DNA from: Streptomyces werraensis
GTDB lineage: Bacteria; Actinomycetota; Actinomycetes; Streptomycetales; Streptomycetaceae
Reading direction: 5' to 3'
DNA length: 64,000 nucleotides
Assembly: GCA_014656175.1 (NCBI GenBank)
Contig: BNBX01000013.1
Span: 99,370-163,369, forward strand
Below the pieces are notes generated by a model. The model was not told where the DNA came from. It saw only the letters and a program-made list of their open reading frames with translations, and did no database searches. Position numbers and translations under genes: made by a program. This document shows positions 25,835-33,968 of this stretch, in pieces. Every line of letters begins with the position of its first letter. Within the stretch, counting starts at the first letter, position 1.

Positions 25835-26940
25835 GTCCGTGCCCCTTCCTGGGCGGCAGCGGCGCCCTTGCGCGCGGCGCCCAGCAGCGAGGCGTGCGTG
25901 GGCGCCTCCGGCACGTCCGCCGGACGGTTCTTCGCGAACTCCTTCCGCAGCACCGGCACGACCTCCTCGCCGAGCAGGTCGAGCTGCTCCAGCACGGTCT
26001 TCAGCGGCAGCCCGGCGTGGTCCATCAGGAACAGCTGGCGCTGGTAGTCGCCCGCGTAGTCGCGGAAGGACAGCGTCTTCTCGATCACCTGCTGGGGGGA
26101 GCCCACGGTCAGCGGGGTCTGCGCGGTGAACTCCTCCAGCGAGGGCCCGTGCCCGTACACCGGCGCGACGTCGAAGTACGGCCGGAACTCGCGCACCGCG
26201 TCCTGCGAGTTCTTCCGCATGAACACCTGCCCGCCGAGCCCGACGATCGCCTGCTCGGGGGTGCCGTGTCCGTAGTGGGCGTACCGGCTCCGGTACAGCT
26301 CGACCATCCGCTTCGTGTGGTCGGCCGGCCAGAAGATGTTGTTGTGGAAGAAGCCGTCGCCGTAGTACGCGGCCTGTTCGGCGATCTCCGGCGAGCGGAT
26401 GGACCCGTGCCAGACGAACGGCGGCACGCCGTCCAGCGGGCGGGGCGTGGAGGTGAAGCCCTGCAGCGGGGTGCGGAAGCGTCCCTCCCAGTCGACGACG
26501 TCCTCGCGCCACAGCCGGTGCAGCAGGGCGTAGTTCTCGATCGCCAGGTTGATGCCCTGGCGGATGTCCTGGCCGAACCAGGGGTAGACCGGGCCGGTGT
26601 TGCCGCGGCCCATCATCAGGTCCACCCGGCCGTCGGCCAGATGCTGGAGCATCGCGTAGTCCTCGGCGATCTTCACCGGGTCGTTGGTGGTGATCAGCGT
26701 GGTGGAGGTGGACAGCAGCAGCCGCTCGGTGCGGGCCGCGATGTAGCCGAGCATGGTCGTCGGCGAGGACGGCACGAACGGCGGGTTGTGGTGCTCACCG
26801 GTCGCGAACACGTCCAGGCCCACTTCCTCGGCCTTCAGCGCGATGGCGACCATGGCCTTGATCCGCTCGCGCTCGGTCGGCGTGCGCCCCGTCGTCGGGT
26901 CGGGGGTGACGTCCCCGACGCTGAAGATCCCGAACTGCAT
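25831..26940 (-). CDS. LLM-class flavin-dependent monooxygenase
   Basis: A 369-residue luciferase-like TIM-barrel oxidoreductase. Family features include MQFGIFSVGDV at the start, GLDVFATGEHHNPPF, and the FMN-binding DLMMGRGNTGPVYPWFG and PPFVWHGSIRSPE. It needs reduced FMN, provided by the overlapping downstream reductase. The ATG start at 26940 follows a 64-bp gap that carries an inverted repeat, and a MarR-family gene ends just beyond, transcribed in the same direction; that regulator is the natural candidate controller. Confidence 0.9.
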   Translation of the reverse strand: MQFGIFSVGDVTPDPTTGRTPTERERIKAMVAIALKAEEVGLDVFATGEHHNPPFVPSSPTTMLGYIAARTERLLLSTSTTLITTNDPVKIAEDYAMLQHLADGRVDLMMGRGNTGPVYPWFGQDIRQGINLAIENYALLHRLWREDVVDWEGRFRTPLQGFTSTPRPLDGVPPFVWHGSIRSPEIAEQAAYYGDGFFHNNIFWPADHTKRMVELYRSRYAHYGHGTPEQAIVGLGGQVFMRKNSQDAVREFRPYFDVAPVYGHGPSLEEFTAQTPLTVGSPQQVIEKTLSFRDYAGDYQRQLFLMDHAGLPLKTVLEQLDLLGEEVVPVLRKEFAKNRPADVPEAPTHASLLGAARKGAAAAQEGART

Positions 26941-26960
26941 GGCCGCTCACCTTCCAGGTT

Positions 26961-26974
26961 GTTGACGGTTCAAC
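26961..26974. promoter_or_regulatory. Inverted repeat, candidate MarR operator
   Basis: GTTGA-CGGT-TCAAC, a perfect 5-bp-arm inverted repeat, lies 21 bp upstream of the LLM monooxygenase start in the short gap after the MarR gene. TTGA...TCAA palindromes are common targets of MarR proteins. The link to the neighbour regulator is inferred from position. Confidence 0.5.
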
Positions 26975-27004
26975 TATACCCCTGGAACGACGCCCCGCCC
27001 CGTC

Positions 27005-27604
27005 CTATTCCGCCTGCCCGGACACGGCCTCGCGATCCCCCGTCCCCACCGGGACCGGCTCCCCCGCCCGCAGCCGGGCCGCCTGCTCGGCGCCGTACTC
27101 CGTGGTGCGCCGCATGTGCTCGACGAACAGCGCGAGCTCACGGTCGTCCAGGTCGTCGAAGAGCGCGAACCAGCCGCTCCCGACCCGCTCCCACACCCGC
27201 GCCACCTCGGCGACCCGCTCCGGCACCGGCGCGACCAGCACCAGCCGCCGGTCCCCCGCGTCCCGTCCCCGCACCACGTACCCGGCCCGCTCCAGCCGGT
27301 CCACCAGCCGCGTCGCCGACCCGGTGGTCAGCCCCGTCAGCTCCGCGATCCGCCCGGTCGTCACCGGGCCGGGCTCCAGGGTGAGCAGGTTCAGGCACTG
27401 CAGGTCGGTCGGGTGCAGGCCCAGACGGTCGGCGAGCGCCTGGTTGAACAGCGCGTACGACGCCATGTACCGCCGGGCCACCACCGCCAGCTCCGCCATC
27501 AGCCACGCCCGCCGCTCCCCCGGCGGCGCCGCCGTCCTCCGCTCCCCCGGCGGCCCCGCCGCCGTCGCCCTGTCCCCGACCCGTCCGTCCGCTGCGTCCG
27601 TCAC
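27005..27604 (-). CDS. MarR-family transcriptional regulator
   Basis: A 199-residue winged-helix regulator. The core (about residues 35-165) has LGLHPTDLQCLNLL, the recognition helix region GRIAELTGLTTGSATRLVDRLERAGYVVR and the beta-wing RDAGDRRLVLV, all standard for MarR. The N-terminal 30 residues are Pro/Gly/Arg-rich and the C-terminus is Glu-rich then low complexity. GTG at 27604 is the first start after which coding bias holds. It is upstream of the LLM/FMN-reductase pair in the same direction and divergent from the YnfA gene. Confidence 0.88.
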   Translation of the reverse strand: MTDAADGRVGDRATAAGPPGERRTAAPPGERRAWLMAELAVVARRYMASYALFNQALADRLGLHPTDLQCLNLLTLEPGPVTTGRIAELTGLTTGSATRLVDRLERAGYVVRGRDAGDRRLVLVAPVPERVAEVARVWERVGSGWFALFDDLDDRELALFVEHMRRTTEYGAEQAARLRAGEPVPVGTGDREAVSGQAE

Positions 27605-27680
27605 GGGGGCATGTATCCCTCGGACCGCGGCGGCGCAGGCGCCCTCCAACAGGTGACGCGGCCCGTGCCAAGCTGCCGAC

Positions 27681-28016
27681 ATGCTGATCCTCCGCTCCGC
27701 CGCCCTGTTCGTCCTCGCCGCGCTCCTGGAGATCGGCGGCGCCTGGCTGGTCTGGCAGGGCGTGCGCGAACACCGCGGCTGGATGTGGGCGGCCGGCGGT
27801 GTGCTCGCCCTCGGCGCGTACGGCTTCGTCGCCACCTTCCAGCCCGACGCCCACTTCGGCCGGGTGCTCGCCGCGTACGGCGGGATCTTCGTCGCCGGGT
27901 CGATCCTGTGGGGCGTCGTCGCCGACGGCTACCGCCCGGACCGCTGGGACATCACCGGCGCGCTGGTGTGCCTGGCCGGCATGGCGCTCATCATGTGGGC
28001 CCCGCGCGGGGGCTGA
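27681..28016 (+). CDS. YnfA/UPF0060-family membrane protein
   Basis: A 111-residue protein with four transmembrane helices, matching UPF0060 in size and motifs (ALLEIGGAWLVWQ, AYGFVATFQPDAHFGRVLAAYGGIFVAGS, DRWDITGALVCLAGM). The family is related to small multidrug transporters; some members have been linked to efflux, but the substrate here is unknown. ATG start at 27681, divergent from marR with 76 bp between starts. Confidence 0.92.
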   Translation: MLILRSAALFVLAALLEIGGAWLVWQGVREHRGWMWAAGGVLALGAYGFVATFQPDAHFGRVLAAYGGIFVAGSILWGVVADGYRPDRWDITGALVCLAGMALIMWAPRGG

Positions 28017-28107
28017 CGAGCGCCCCCCGCCCTCATTTCGCCCCCGCTTATGCTGGCCGGGCGCGCTCGCACCGCACTCGCCCGCCGCCCGCCCCGAGGA
28101 GCAGCCC

Positions 28108-28887
28108 ATGGCCACCGCCGTACCGCCCGCCGCGTCCCGTATCGCCGTCGTCACGGGCGCGAGCAGCGGGATCGGCGCCGCCACGGCACGCAGGCTCGCC
28201 GAGGCCGGCTACCGCGTCGTCCTCACCGCCCGCCGCAAGGACCGCATCGAGGCGCTCGCCGAGGAGCTGACCGCCGCCGGGCACTCCGCGACGGCGTACC
28301 CCCTCGACGTCACCGACCGCGCCGCCGTCGACGAGTTCGCCACCGCGTTCCGCACCGTCGGCGTGCTGGTCAACAACGCGGGCGGCGCGCTCGGCGCGGA
28401 CCCGGTCGCCACCGGCGACCCGCAGGACTGGCGCACGATGTACGAGACCAACGTCATCGGCACCCTCAACCTCACCCAGGCCCTGCTGCCCAAGCTGGAC
28501 GCGAGCGGCGACGGCACGGTCGTGGTGGTCTCCTCCACCGCCGGGCACGCCACCTACGAGGGCGGGGCGGGCTACGTCGCCGCCAAGCACGGCGCGCACG
28601 TCCTCGCCGAGACCCTGCGCCTGGAGATCGTCGGCCGCCCGGTGCGGGTGATCGAGGTCGCGCCCGGGATGGTGAAGACGGAGGAGTTCGCCCTCACCCG
28701 CTTCGGCGGCGACGCGGAGAAGGCCGCCAAGGTCTACGAGGGCGTCGCCGAGCCCCTCACGGCGGACGACGTGGCCGACACCATCGCCTGGGCCGTGACC
28801 CGGCCGCCGCACGTCAACATCGACCTGCTGGTCGTCCGCCCCCGCGCCCAGGCGTCGAACACCAAGGTGCACCGGGAGGCACGGTGA
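28108..28887 (+). CDS. Short-chain dehydrogenase/reductase
   Basis: A 259-residue classical SDR. The dinucleotide loop is VTGASSGIGAAT (about residue 15), the structural motif is VNNAGG, and the catalytic residues are Ser in VVVSSTAGHATYEGG with YVAAK. An Arg-Arg-Lys after the second beta strand (TARRKDR) suggests NADP(H). It resembles YdfG-type serine/3-hydroxy acid dehydrogenases (EVAPGMVKTEEF), but the substrate is not certain. ATG start at 28108 with GAGGAGC upstream. Its stop overlaps the next small gene by 4 bp (GTGA). Confidence 0.9.
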   Translation: MATAVPPAASRIAVVTGASSGIGAATARRLAEAGYRVVLTARRKDRIEALAEELTAAGHSATAYPLDVTDRAAVDEFATAFRTVGVLVNNAGGALGADPVATGDPQDWRTMYETNVIGTLNLTQALLPKLDASGDGTVVVVSSTAGHATYEGGAGYVAAKHGAHVLAETLRLEIVGRPVRVIEVAPGMVKTEEFALTRFGGDAEKAAKVYEGVAEPLTADDVADTIAWAVTRPPHVNIDLLVVRPRAQASNTKVHREAR

Positions 28888-29024
28888 CCACGGACGGCGA
28901 GCGGCGCCGTCTGGAACTGGAGAAGAAGCGCGAGCGCTACGTCTGGCTGTACCTCGGCTACTTCCTCTTCGGCATCCACATCGTGGCGTTCGTGATGATC
29001 TACGCGGTGAAGCACGCCCCGTGA
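28884..29024 (+). CDS. 46-residue membrane protein (DUF6126-like)
   Basis: A short protein with a charged helix (about residues 3-18, Arg/Glu/Lys-rich) and one transmembrane segment (about 20-40: LYLGYFLFGIHIVAFVMIYA). The GTG start overlaps the SDR stop in GTGA, and codon bias is normal, so it is likely translated by coupling. The shape is like the small actinobacterial DUF6126 proteins as I recall them. Function unknown. Confidence 0.72.
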   Translation: MTTDGERRRLELEKKRERYVWLYLGYFLFGIHIVAFVMIYAVKHAP

Positions 29025-29078
29025 GGCCATCCTGTACGCATACGGGGGACCGGCCCCCGACACCGAGGAGGACGGGCC

Positions 29079-29642
29079 ATGCGCGACGTGACCTACGCGA
29101 TGGGCATCTCGCTCGACGGCTACATCACCGGGCCGGACGGCGGCCTCGACTGGTCGGCGCCCGAGGAGGAGGTCTTCCGCTTCTGGATCGACGAGACCCG
29201 GAAGCTCGGCGTCCATCTGCTCGGCCGGCGGCTCTACGAGACGATGCTCTACTGGGAGACCGCCGCCGACGACCCGTCGCTCGGTGACGCGGAGCGCGAG
29301 TGGGTCGAGGTGTGGAACCCCCTGCCCAAGGTGGTCTTCTCCCGCACGCTCACGGAGGTGAAGGACAACGCCCGCCTGGCCTCCGGCAGCGTCGCCGAGG
29401 AGATCGCGCGGCTGCGGGAGGAGCCGGGCGACGGCGAGATCGCGATCGGCGGCGCGGCACTCGCCGCCGAGGCGGCCGCGGCGGACCTGATCGACGAGTA
29501 CCGCACGGTCGTCCACCCGGTCCTGGTCGGCGGGGGCACCCGCTACTTCCCCCACGACGAGCGCCGCGTCCACCTGGACCTCGTGGAATCCCGCATGCTC
29601 ACACCGAACGTGGCGTACCTCCGCCACCGCGTGAAGCGGTAA
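29079..29642 (+). CDS. Dihydrofolate reductase-like (RibD C-terminal domain) protein
   Basis: A 187-residue protein of the RibD_C/YwjB family. Motifs include MGISLDGYITGPDGGLDW at the start, LLGRRLYETM, and late VHPVLVGGGTRYFP. Members bind NADPH, but their substrates in actinomycetes are mostly unknown; it is unlikely to be the housekeeping DHFR. ATG start at 29079 has GAGGAGG upstream. A 175-bp gap with a hairpin separates it from the endonuclease gene on the same strand. Confidence 0.87.
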   Translation: MRDVTYAMGISLDGYITGPDGGLDWSAPEEEVFRFWIDETRKLGVHLLGRRLYETMLYWETAADDPSLGDAEREWVEVWNPLPKVVFSRTLTEVKDNARLASGSVAEEIARLREEPGDGEIAIGGAALAAEAAAADLIDEYRTVVHPVLVGGGTRYFPHDERRVHLDLVESRMLTPNVAYLRHRVKR

Positions 29643-29755
29643 CCGGGGCCGCAACGCCCACGCAGGCCAAGTTACTCGCACGAGTGAACCTCGGCCGATC
29701 ACCCATACGGCCGCCGAACGGCCGACCTAGGCTCGCGCCAGACGATCAACTAGAC

Positions 29756-29790
29756 GGCCCTCGCCCGGATGCCGGTCCGGGGCGAGGGCC
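29756..29790 (+). terminator. Strong hairpin in the leader of the LAGLIDADG gene
   Basis: A 14-bp stem (GGCCCTCGCCCGGA with its complement, one bulged G) encloses a 6-nt loop. It has no T tract. It could end transcripts of the DHFR-like gene, or sit in the leader of the endonuclease message, since TAGGCT at about 29729-29734 could be a -10 box before it. Confidence 0.65.
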
Positions 29791-29800
29791 TGACCAGCAA

Positions 29801-29815
29801 GGAAGGCGCGCTTCC
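29801..29815 (+). promoter_or_regulatory. Ribosome site inside a small inverted repeat
   Basis: GGAAG-GCGCG-CTTCC: the GGAAGG ribosome site of the endonuclease gene forms one arm of a 5-bp hairpin that ends 2 nt before the ATG. If it folds in RNA it would reduce translation. Only the repeat is seen; the effect is inferred. Confidence 0.4.
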
Positions 29816-29817
29816 CA

Positions 29818-30651
29818 ATGGCTGCACGCGAGCCTATCGCTCATCCGTTCATGGACCTCACGGTCCCCGAGTACGCCTACATGTTCGGCTTTCTGCAGGC
29901 CGACGGGCACTTGGCCCAAGGTGCCGGCCGGAAGGGCCGGTTGACGGTGGAGGTCAGCGCCCGGGACATCGACCTGCTACGCGAGTTCCAGCGCCTGACG
30001 CCGTACAGCAGCCGCGTCAGCGAACGCACTCGGTCCACCAACTTCGCCGCTACGCACATGTCGGCAACCTGGACGCTGTGCTCCCTCGAGGCCAGAACGA
30101 TCCTGCACGCCGCCGGCATTCCTTACGGGCGCAAATCGGACGCCATCGCCCCGCCAAGCGGTAGTTTCTCCGGCCGGGACTACCTCAGGGGCCTCGTCGA
30201 CGCCGATGGGTCCGTGGGTCACACCAGCAAAGGGTTTCCTTTCGTCTCTCTTACGACGGCCAGCACGGCCATCGCCCGCTACTACTGCGAGTACGCCCAG
30301 AATGTGACCGGGGTCCATCGCACGGTCAAGCGGAACGCGCGGGACGGCATCTACAACGTCATGGTTGCGATGGAGGCGGGGCAGCGACTGGCCGCCGACC
30401 TGTACTACCCGGGCTGCCTCGCCCTGGCTCGGAAGCAGATCGCCGCCAGCTCACTCGCCACCTGGGGGCGGCCCCCAGGCATGCGAAACGCCTATACGGC
30501 ACGCCGATGGACGGCAACGGAGGACCGCATCCTGCTACAGCTCAACAGCCCTACGGCCGCGGCCGAGGTTTTCGGCAGAACGCGGCAGAGCTGCAATCTC
30601 CGCCTGTGGCGACTCCGGTCCGGGCAAGTGCCGATGCCCAGCGATCACTGA
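29818..30651 (+). CDS. Free-standing LAGLIDADG homing endonuclease with C-terminal Myb/SANT-like domain
   Basis: A 277-residue protein with two LAGLIDADG motifs: FGFLQADGHL (catalytic Asp29) and LRGLVDADGSVG (Asp130), about 100 residues apart, as in monomeric two-motif enzymes that cut 18-22 bp asymmetric DNA sites. After the second domain, residues about 228-268 (RRWTATEDRILLQLN, FGRTRQSCNLRLWRL) look like a Myb/SANT-type helix-turn-helix, probably for DNA binding. It is not inside an intein: there is a normal start, no splicing blocks and its own stop. GC content and codon bias are visibly lower than the neighbours, a sign of transfer. It is convergent with rtcB, 45 bp apart, with a shared terminator. 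Cleavage target unknown. Confidence 0.88.
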   Translation: MAAREPIAHPFMDLTVPEYAYMFGFLQADGHLAQGAGRKGRLTVEVSARDIDLLREFQRLTPYSSRVSERTRSTNFAATHMSATWTLCSLEARTILHAAGIPYGRKSDAIAPPSGSFSGRDYLRGLVDADGSVGHTSKGFPFVSLTTASTAIARYYCEYAQNVTGVHRTVKRNARDGIYNVMVAMEAGQRLAADLYYPGCLALARKQIAASSLATWGRPPGMRNAYTARRWTATEDRILLQLNSPTAAAEVFGRTRQSCNLRLWRLRSGQVPMPSDH

Positions 30652-30659
30652 GCAGATAG

Positions 30660-30691
30660 CAGTGGTCCCTGGCAGCACCGCCGGGGACCAC
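30660..30691. terminator. Bidirectional hairpin terminator
   Basis: A 9-10 bp stem (AGTGGTCCC with GGGGACCACT) around a 13-nt loop, between the converging LAGLIDADG gene and rtcB. Confidence 0.8.
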
Positions 30692-30696
30692 TGTCG

Positions 30697-31890
30697 TCAG
30701 CCCTTGACGCAGACGACCTGCTTCAGCTTCGCCACGACCTCCACGAGGTCGCGCTGCTGGTCGATGACCTGCTCGATCGGCTTGTACGCGGCCGGGATCT
30801 CGTCGACCACGCCGGAGTCCTTGCGGCACTCCACGCCCTGGGTCTGCTCCGCCAGGTCCTTGGACGTGAAGCGCCGCTTGGCCGCGTTCCGGCTCATCCG
30901 CCGGCCGGCGCCGTGCGACGCCGAGTTGAACGACTTGTCGTTCCCCAGCCCCTTCACGATGTACGAGCCGGTGCCCATCGAGCCCGGGATGATCCCGTAC
31001 TCGCCGGAGCCCGCCCGGATCGCGCCCTTGCGGGTGACGAGGAGGTCCATGCCGTCGTAGCGCTCCTCGGCCACGTAGTTGTGGTGCGCGCTGATCTCCT
31101 GCTCGAAGGTGGGCTTCGCCTTCTTGAACTCCTTGCGGACCACGTCCTTCAGGAGCGCCATCATGATCGTGCGGTTGTACTTCGCGTACTCCTGCGCCCA
31201 GAACAAATCGTTGCGGTAGGCCGCCATCTGCGGGGTGTCCGCGACGAAGACCGCGAGGTCCCGGTCGACCAGGTTCTGGTTGTGCGGAAGCTTCTGCGCG
31301 ATGCCGATGTGGTACTCGGCGAGCTCCTTGCCGATGTTGCGCGATCCGGAGTGGAGCATGAGCCAGACAAAACCGGACGTATCAGTACATACTTCAACGA
31401 AGTGATTCCCCTGGCCAAGGGTTCCCATCTGAGTAGCCGCCCGACCCTTGCGGTAATGCACCGCTTCCGCCACCCGGTCGAACCGATTCCAGAAGTCGTC
31501 CCACCCGGCGGTGGCGAGCCCATGGAACTTCCCGGGGTCGACAGGCTCCGCGTGCATCCCCCGCCCCACCGGAATGACCTGCTCGATGCGCGAGCGCAGC
31601 CGGGACAGGTCGCCCGGCAGGTCGTTCGCCGTCAGGGACGTCCTCACCGCCGACATGCCGCAGCCGATGTCCACACCCACGGCCGCGGGGCACACCGCGC
31701 CCCGCATCGCGATGACCGAGCCGACCGTCGCGCCCTTCCCGTAGTGCACGTCCGGCATCACGGCCAGGCCCTCGATCCAGGGCAGCGTGGCGACGTTCCG
31801 CAGCTGCTGGAGCGCGCCCTCCTCCACCGTCGCCGGGTCCGTCCACATCCGGATCGGCACCTTCGCGCCCGGCAGTTCCACGTACGACAT
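30697..31890 (-). CDS. rtcB: RNA-splicing ligase RtcB
   Basis: A 397-residue RtcB that joins RNA 3'-phosphate (or 2',3'-cyclic phosphate) to 5'-OH ends, using GTP and Mn2+. The metal site is seen as GVDIGCGM (Asp74, Cys77) and GTLGQGNHFVEV (Asn162, His163), then HSGSRNIGK; the guanylated His is in SASHGAGRRMSR (about residue 330). The protein is continuous and carries no intein, although rtcB is a frequent intein host in other organisms. ATG start at 31890 with GAGGA upstream and a relatively A+T-rich leader. No rtcA, rtcR or archease gene is next to it. Confidence 0.95.
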   Translation of the reverse strand: MSYVELPGAKVPIRMWTDPATVEEGALQQLRNVATLPWIEGLAVMPDVHYGKGATVGSVIAMRGAVCPAAVGVDIGCGMSAVRTSLTANDLPGDLSRLRSRIEQVIPVGRGMHAEPVDPGKFHGLATAGWDDFWNRFDRVAEAVHYRKGRAATQMGTLGQGNHFVEVCTDTSGFVWLMLHSGSRNIGKELAEYHIGIAQKLPHNQNLVDRDLAVFVADTPQMAAYRNDLFWAQEYAKYNRTIMMALLKDVVRKEFKKAKPTFEQEISAHHNYVAEERYDGMDLLVTRKGAIRAGSGEYGIIPGSMGTGSYIVKGLGNDKSFNSASHGAGRRMSRNAAKRRFTSKDLAEQTQGVECRKDSGVVDEIPAAYKPIEQVIDQQRDLVEVVAKLKQVVCVKG

Positions 31891-32106
31891 GACGTCCTCA
31901 TTCCCCCGGAAAAACAGCAGAAGTCTCTTAACGCAAAACCGGCGCCAAGGTCGATGAAAAGGGACAGGGGACCGGCGTCCGCGGCAGTGCGTGCGATACA
32001 CATTGTCTGCGAACGGCTCCCCCCTGCGGCAAGCGAATAACCAGCGGGGACACTGGAAGGATCCGGCGGGCAGCGGCCCGCACCCACCGTCGAGAGGACC
32101 TGGACC

Positions 32107-32940
32107 GTGCAGCGGAAGGCGTACGGACCCGGCGTCGCCGCGCTCCTCGCGGCCGTACTGGCCGGCTGCACCGGCAGCCCGGACAGCGGCGGACAGGCGG
32201 ACGACTCCAACCCGGGCGGCGCCGGCACGGCGACCCAGGCGGCCCAGCCCGGCCGGTACGCCACCCTTCCCGAGCCCTGCGGTGCCGTCGGCCACCGCAC
32301 GCTGGAGGAACTCCTGCCCGGCCTCACGGAGTTGACCGACGAGCAGCAGCGGGAGAAGGCGTACGCGGGCGAGGCGACGCTCACCTACGACACCGACCGC
32401 AAGGTGGGCTGCCGCTGGAAGGTGGAGTCGCTCGCGGCGACCGACCGGCTGCTGGTCGACTTCGAACGGGTCGTCTCCTACGACAACGCGGTCAGCGACG
32501 ACGCCCAGGCCGAGGAGCTGTTCGCCCGGAAGCGGACGGCGGCTCAGCTGCCCGTGCCGACGGTGACGGGCTCCGGCTCCCCCTCCCCGACCGGCTCCGG
32601 CGCGAGCACCGGCCCGGCGGACCCGCGCGGGTCCGCGACGGCGTCCGGTCCGCCCTCGTCGCCCTCGTCCACCGCGTCGCCCTCCGTCGCCCCGTCCGAC
32701 CTCCAGCCGCGGGTCCTGGAGGACCTCGGCGACGAGGCGTTCCTCGACGACGCGCTCGACAGCTCCGGATCGACCGTCCAGGAGCGCACCGTCACTGTGG
32801 CGTTCCGCACGTCCAACGTCATCGTGACCATCGAGTACGCGGAGCAGCCGGTGACCGTCGGAGCGGTCCCGGACAGCAAGGAAATGCAGGACAGGGCCCG
32901 GAAAATGGCCGTCGAGCTGTCCGACTCGCTGGGCGCCTGA
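32107..32940 (+). CDS. DUF3558-like lipoprotein
   Basis: A 277-residue exported protein. The signal sequence ends in lipobox LAGC (cysteine about residue 21), followed by a Gly/Ser/Asp-rich linker. The folded part begins ATLPEPCGAVGHRTLEELLPG and includes VGCRWKVES, typical of actinobacterial DUF3558 lipoproteins with a conserved Cys pair. An internal Ser/Pro/Thr-rich stretch (about 160-200) interrupts the domain. GTG start at 32107 with GAGAGGA upstream. It shares its domain type with the next gene, which suggests duplication. Function unknown; surface location is inferred. Confidence 0.82.
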   Translation: MQRKAYGPGVAALLAAVLAGCTGSPDSGGQADDSNPGGAGTATQAAQPGRYATLPEPCGAVGHRTLEELLPGLTELTDEQQREKAYAGEATLTYDTDRKVGCRWKVESLAATDRLLVDFERVVSYDNAVSDDAQAEELFARKRTAAQLPVPTVTGSGSPSPTGSGASTGPADPRGSATASGPPSSPSSTASPSVAPSDLQPRVLEDLGDEAFLDDALDSSGSTVQERTVTVAFRTSNVIVTIEYAEQPVTVGAVPDSKEMQDRARKMAVELSDSLGA

Positions 32941-33058
32941 CTCTCGTTCACCGCCCCTCCACGCTCTCCGCGAAGCCCGCGAAGTACGGCCGTACGGGTG
33001 ACAAGACGCGTACCGTGACCCCTCGGACACCGTTCCGACCGCAGGGAACACGAGCGTC

Positions 33059-33904
33059 ATGAGTGAAGGAACCATGCAGCGACGAGCACAGCGAGAGCAG
33101 CCCGAGCGAGCCAAGCGCCTGACCCGCGTCCTTGTCTGCGCGGCAGCCGTCCCCGTGATGCTGGTCGCCACCGGCTGCTCCTCGGACTCCGGCTCCGACG
33201 ACGGCGGCGGCGAGAAGGCGGCGAGCGCCTCCGCGTCGGCGAGCCCGTCCCCGACCGTGCAGGCGGCGGCGTACCGGACGCTGCCCGAGGCGTGCGGGGT
33301 GCTGAGCAAGAAGACCCTCAAGGAGCTGGCGCCCAAGGCGAAGTCGGGCAAGGAGGGCAGCTCGGACGACGTGGCGTCGCGGGCCAGCTGCTCCTGGAGC
33401 AGCCTGGACAACAACGGCGTCAAGGGTTCGCAGTTCCGCTGGCTGAACGTGTCGCTGCTGCGCTTCGAGTCGGACACCACGCGCGGCCCGGGCGACAAGC
33501 TCGCCCAGGAGTACTACGACAAGCAGGTGCGCGAGGTCCGTGCGACGCCGGGCGCGAAGAGTCTGAGCGCCCAGCCGCTGACCGGCACCGGCGACGTGGC
33601 GACCGCGGTGCGCTACGACCTGAAGAAGAAGGAAGGCACCTTCAAGCAGCAGACGGTCGTGGCACGCGTGGAGAACGTGGTCGTCACCCTCGACTACAAC
33701 GGCGCGGGTTTGGCGGGTGACAAGACGCCGGACGCCGACGACCTGATGGCGGACGCGCGGAAGGCGGCCAAGGAGGCCGTGCTGTCCGTGACGCGGGCCA
33801 ACGGCCCGGGCGCGGCGAGCGGTTCGCCGTCCGCCCCGGCGTCGGGCAGGCCGACGGCGACGGCCTCCGAGGCGCCCTCGGCGTCGGCCTCCGGCAAGAG
33901 CTGA
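33059..33904 (+). CDS. DUF3558-like lipoprotein, paralogue of the preceding gene
   Basis: A 281-residue exported lipoprotein. A basic N-terminus precedes a hydrophobic stretch and lipobox VATGC (about residue 40). The domain starts YRTLPEACGVLSKKTLKELAPK and has a second Cys in RASCSWSSLDNNG, parallel to the upstream gene, and ends in a Ser/Ala/Pro-rich tail of about 35 residues. ATG 33059 is chosen; ATG 33074, five codons later, is also possible because GAAGGA lies before it. Function unknown. Confidence 0.82.
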   Translation: MSEGTMQRRAQREQPERAKRLTRVLVCAAAVPVMLVATGCSSDSGSDDGGGEKAASASASASPSPTVQAAAYRTLPEACGVLSKKTLKELAPKAKSGKEGSSDDVASRASCSWSSLDNNGVKGSQFRWLNVSLLRFESDTTRGPGDKLAQEYYDKQVREVRATPGAKSLSAQPLTGTGDVATAVRYDLKKKEGTFKQQTVVARVENVVVTLDYNGAGLAGDKTPDADDLMADARKAAKEAVLSVTRANGPGAASGSPSAPASGRPTATASEAPSASASGKS

Positions 33905-33954
33905 CCTGGCCGAACCAGAACCGGCCACCCGTTCCCCGTACACATGTGCCACTC

Positions 33955-33968
33955 TGTTGCGCGCAACA
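33955..33968. promoter_or_regulatory. Perfect 14-bp palindrome upstream of the DUF2637 gene
   Basis: TGTTGCGCGCAACA is fully self-complementary and lies 24 bp before the GTG start at 33993 and just before its GGGAGGGGAG ribosome site. A second palindrome, CACATGTG, is at 33941-33948. The arrangement suggests an operator near the transcription start; the regulator is not known. Confidence 0.45.

Noticed and set aside
29643..29817. Group I intron or tRNA gene around the LAGLIDADG gene
   Set aside because: CGGCCG hexamers and hairpins are present, but no cloverleaf, no conserved intron core and no split gene flanks were found.
30697..31890. Intein in RtcB
   Set aside because: All RtcB motifs follow each other at normal spacing and no splicing blocks are present.
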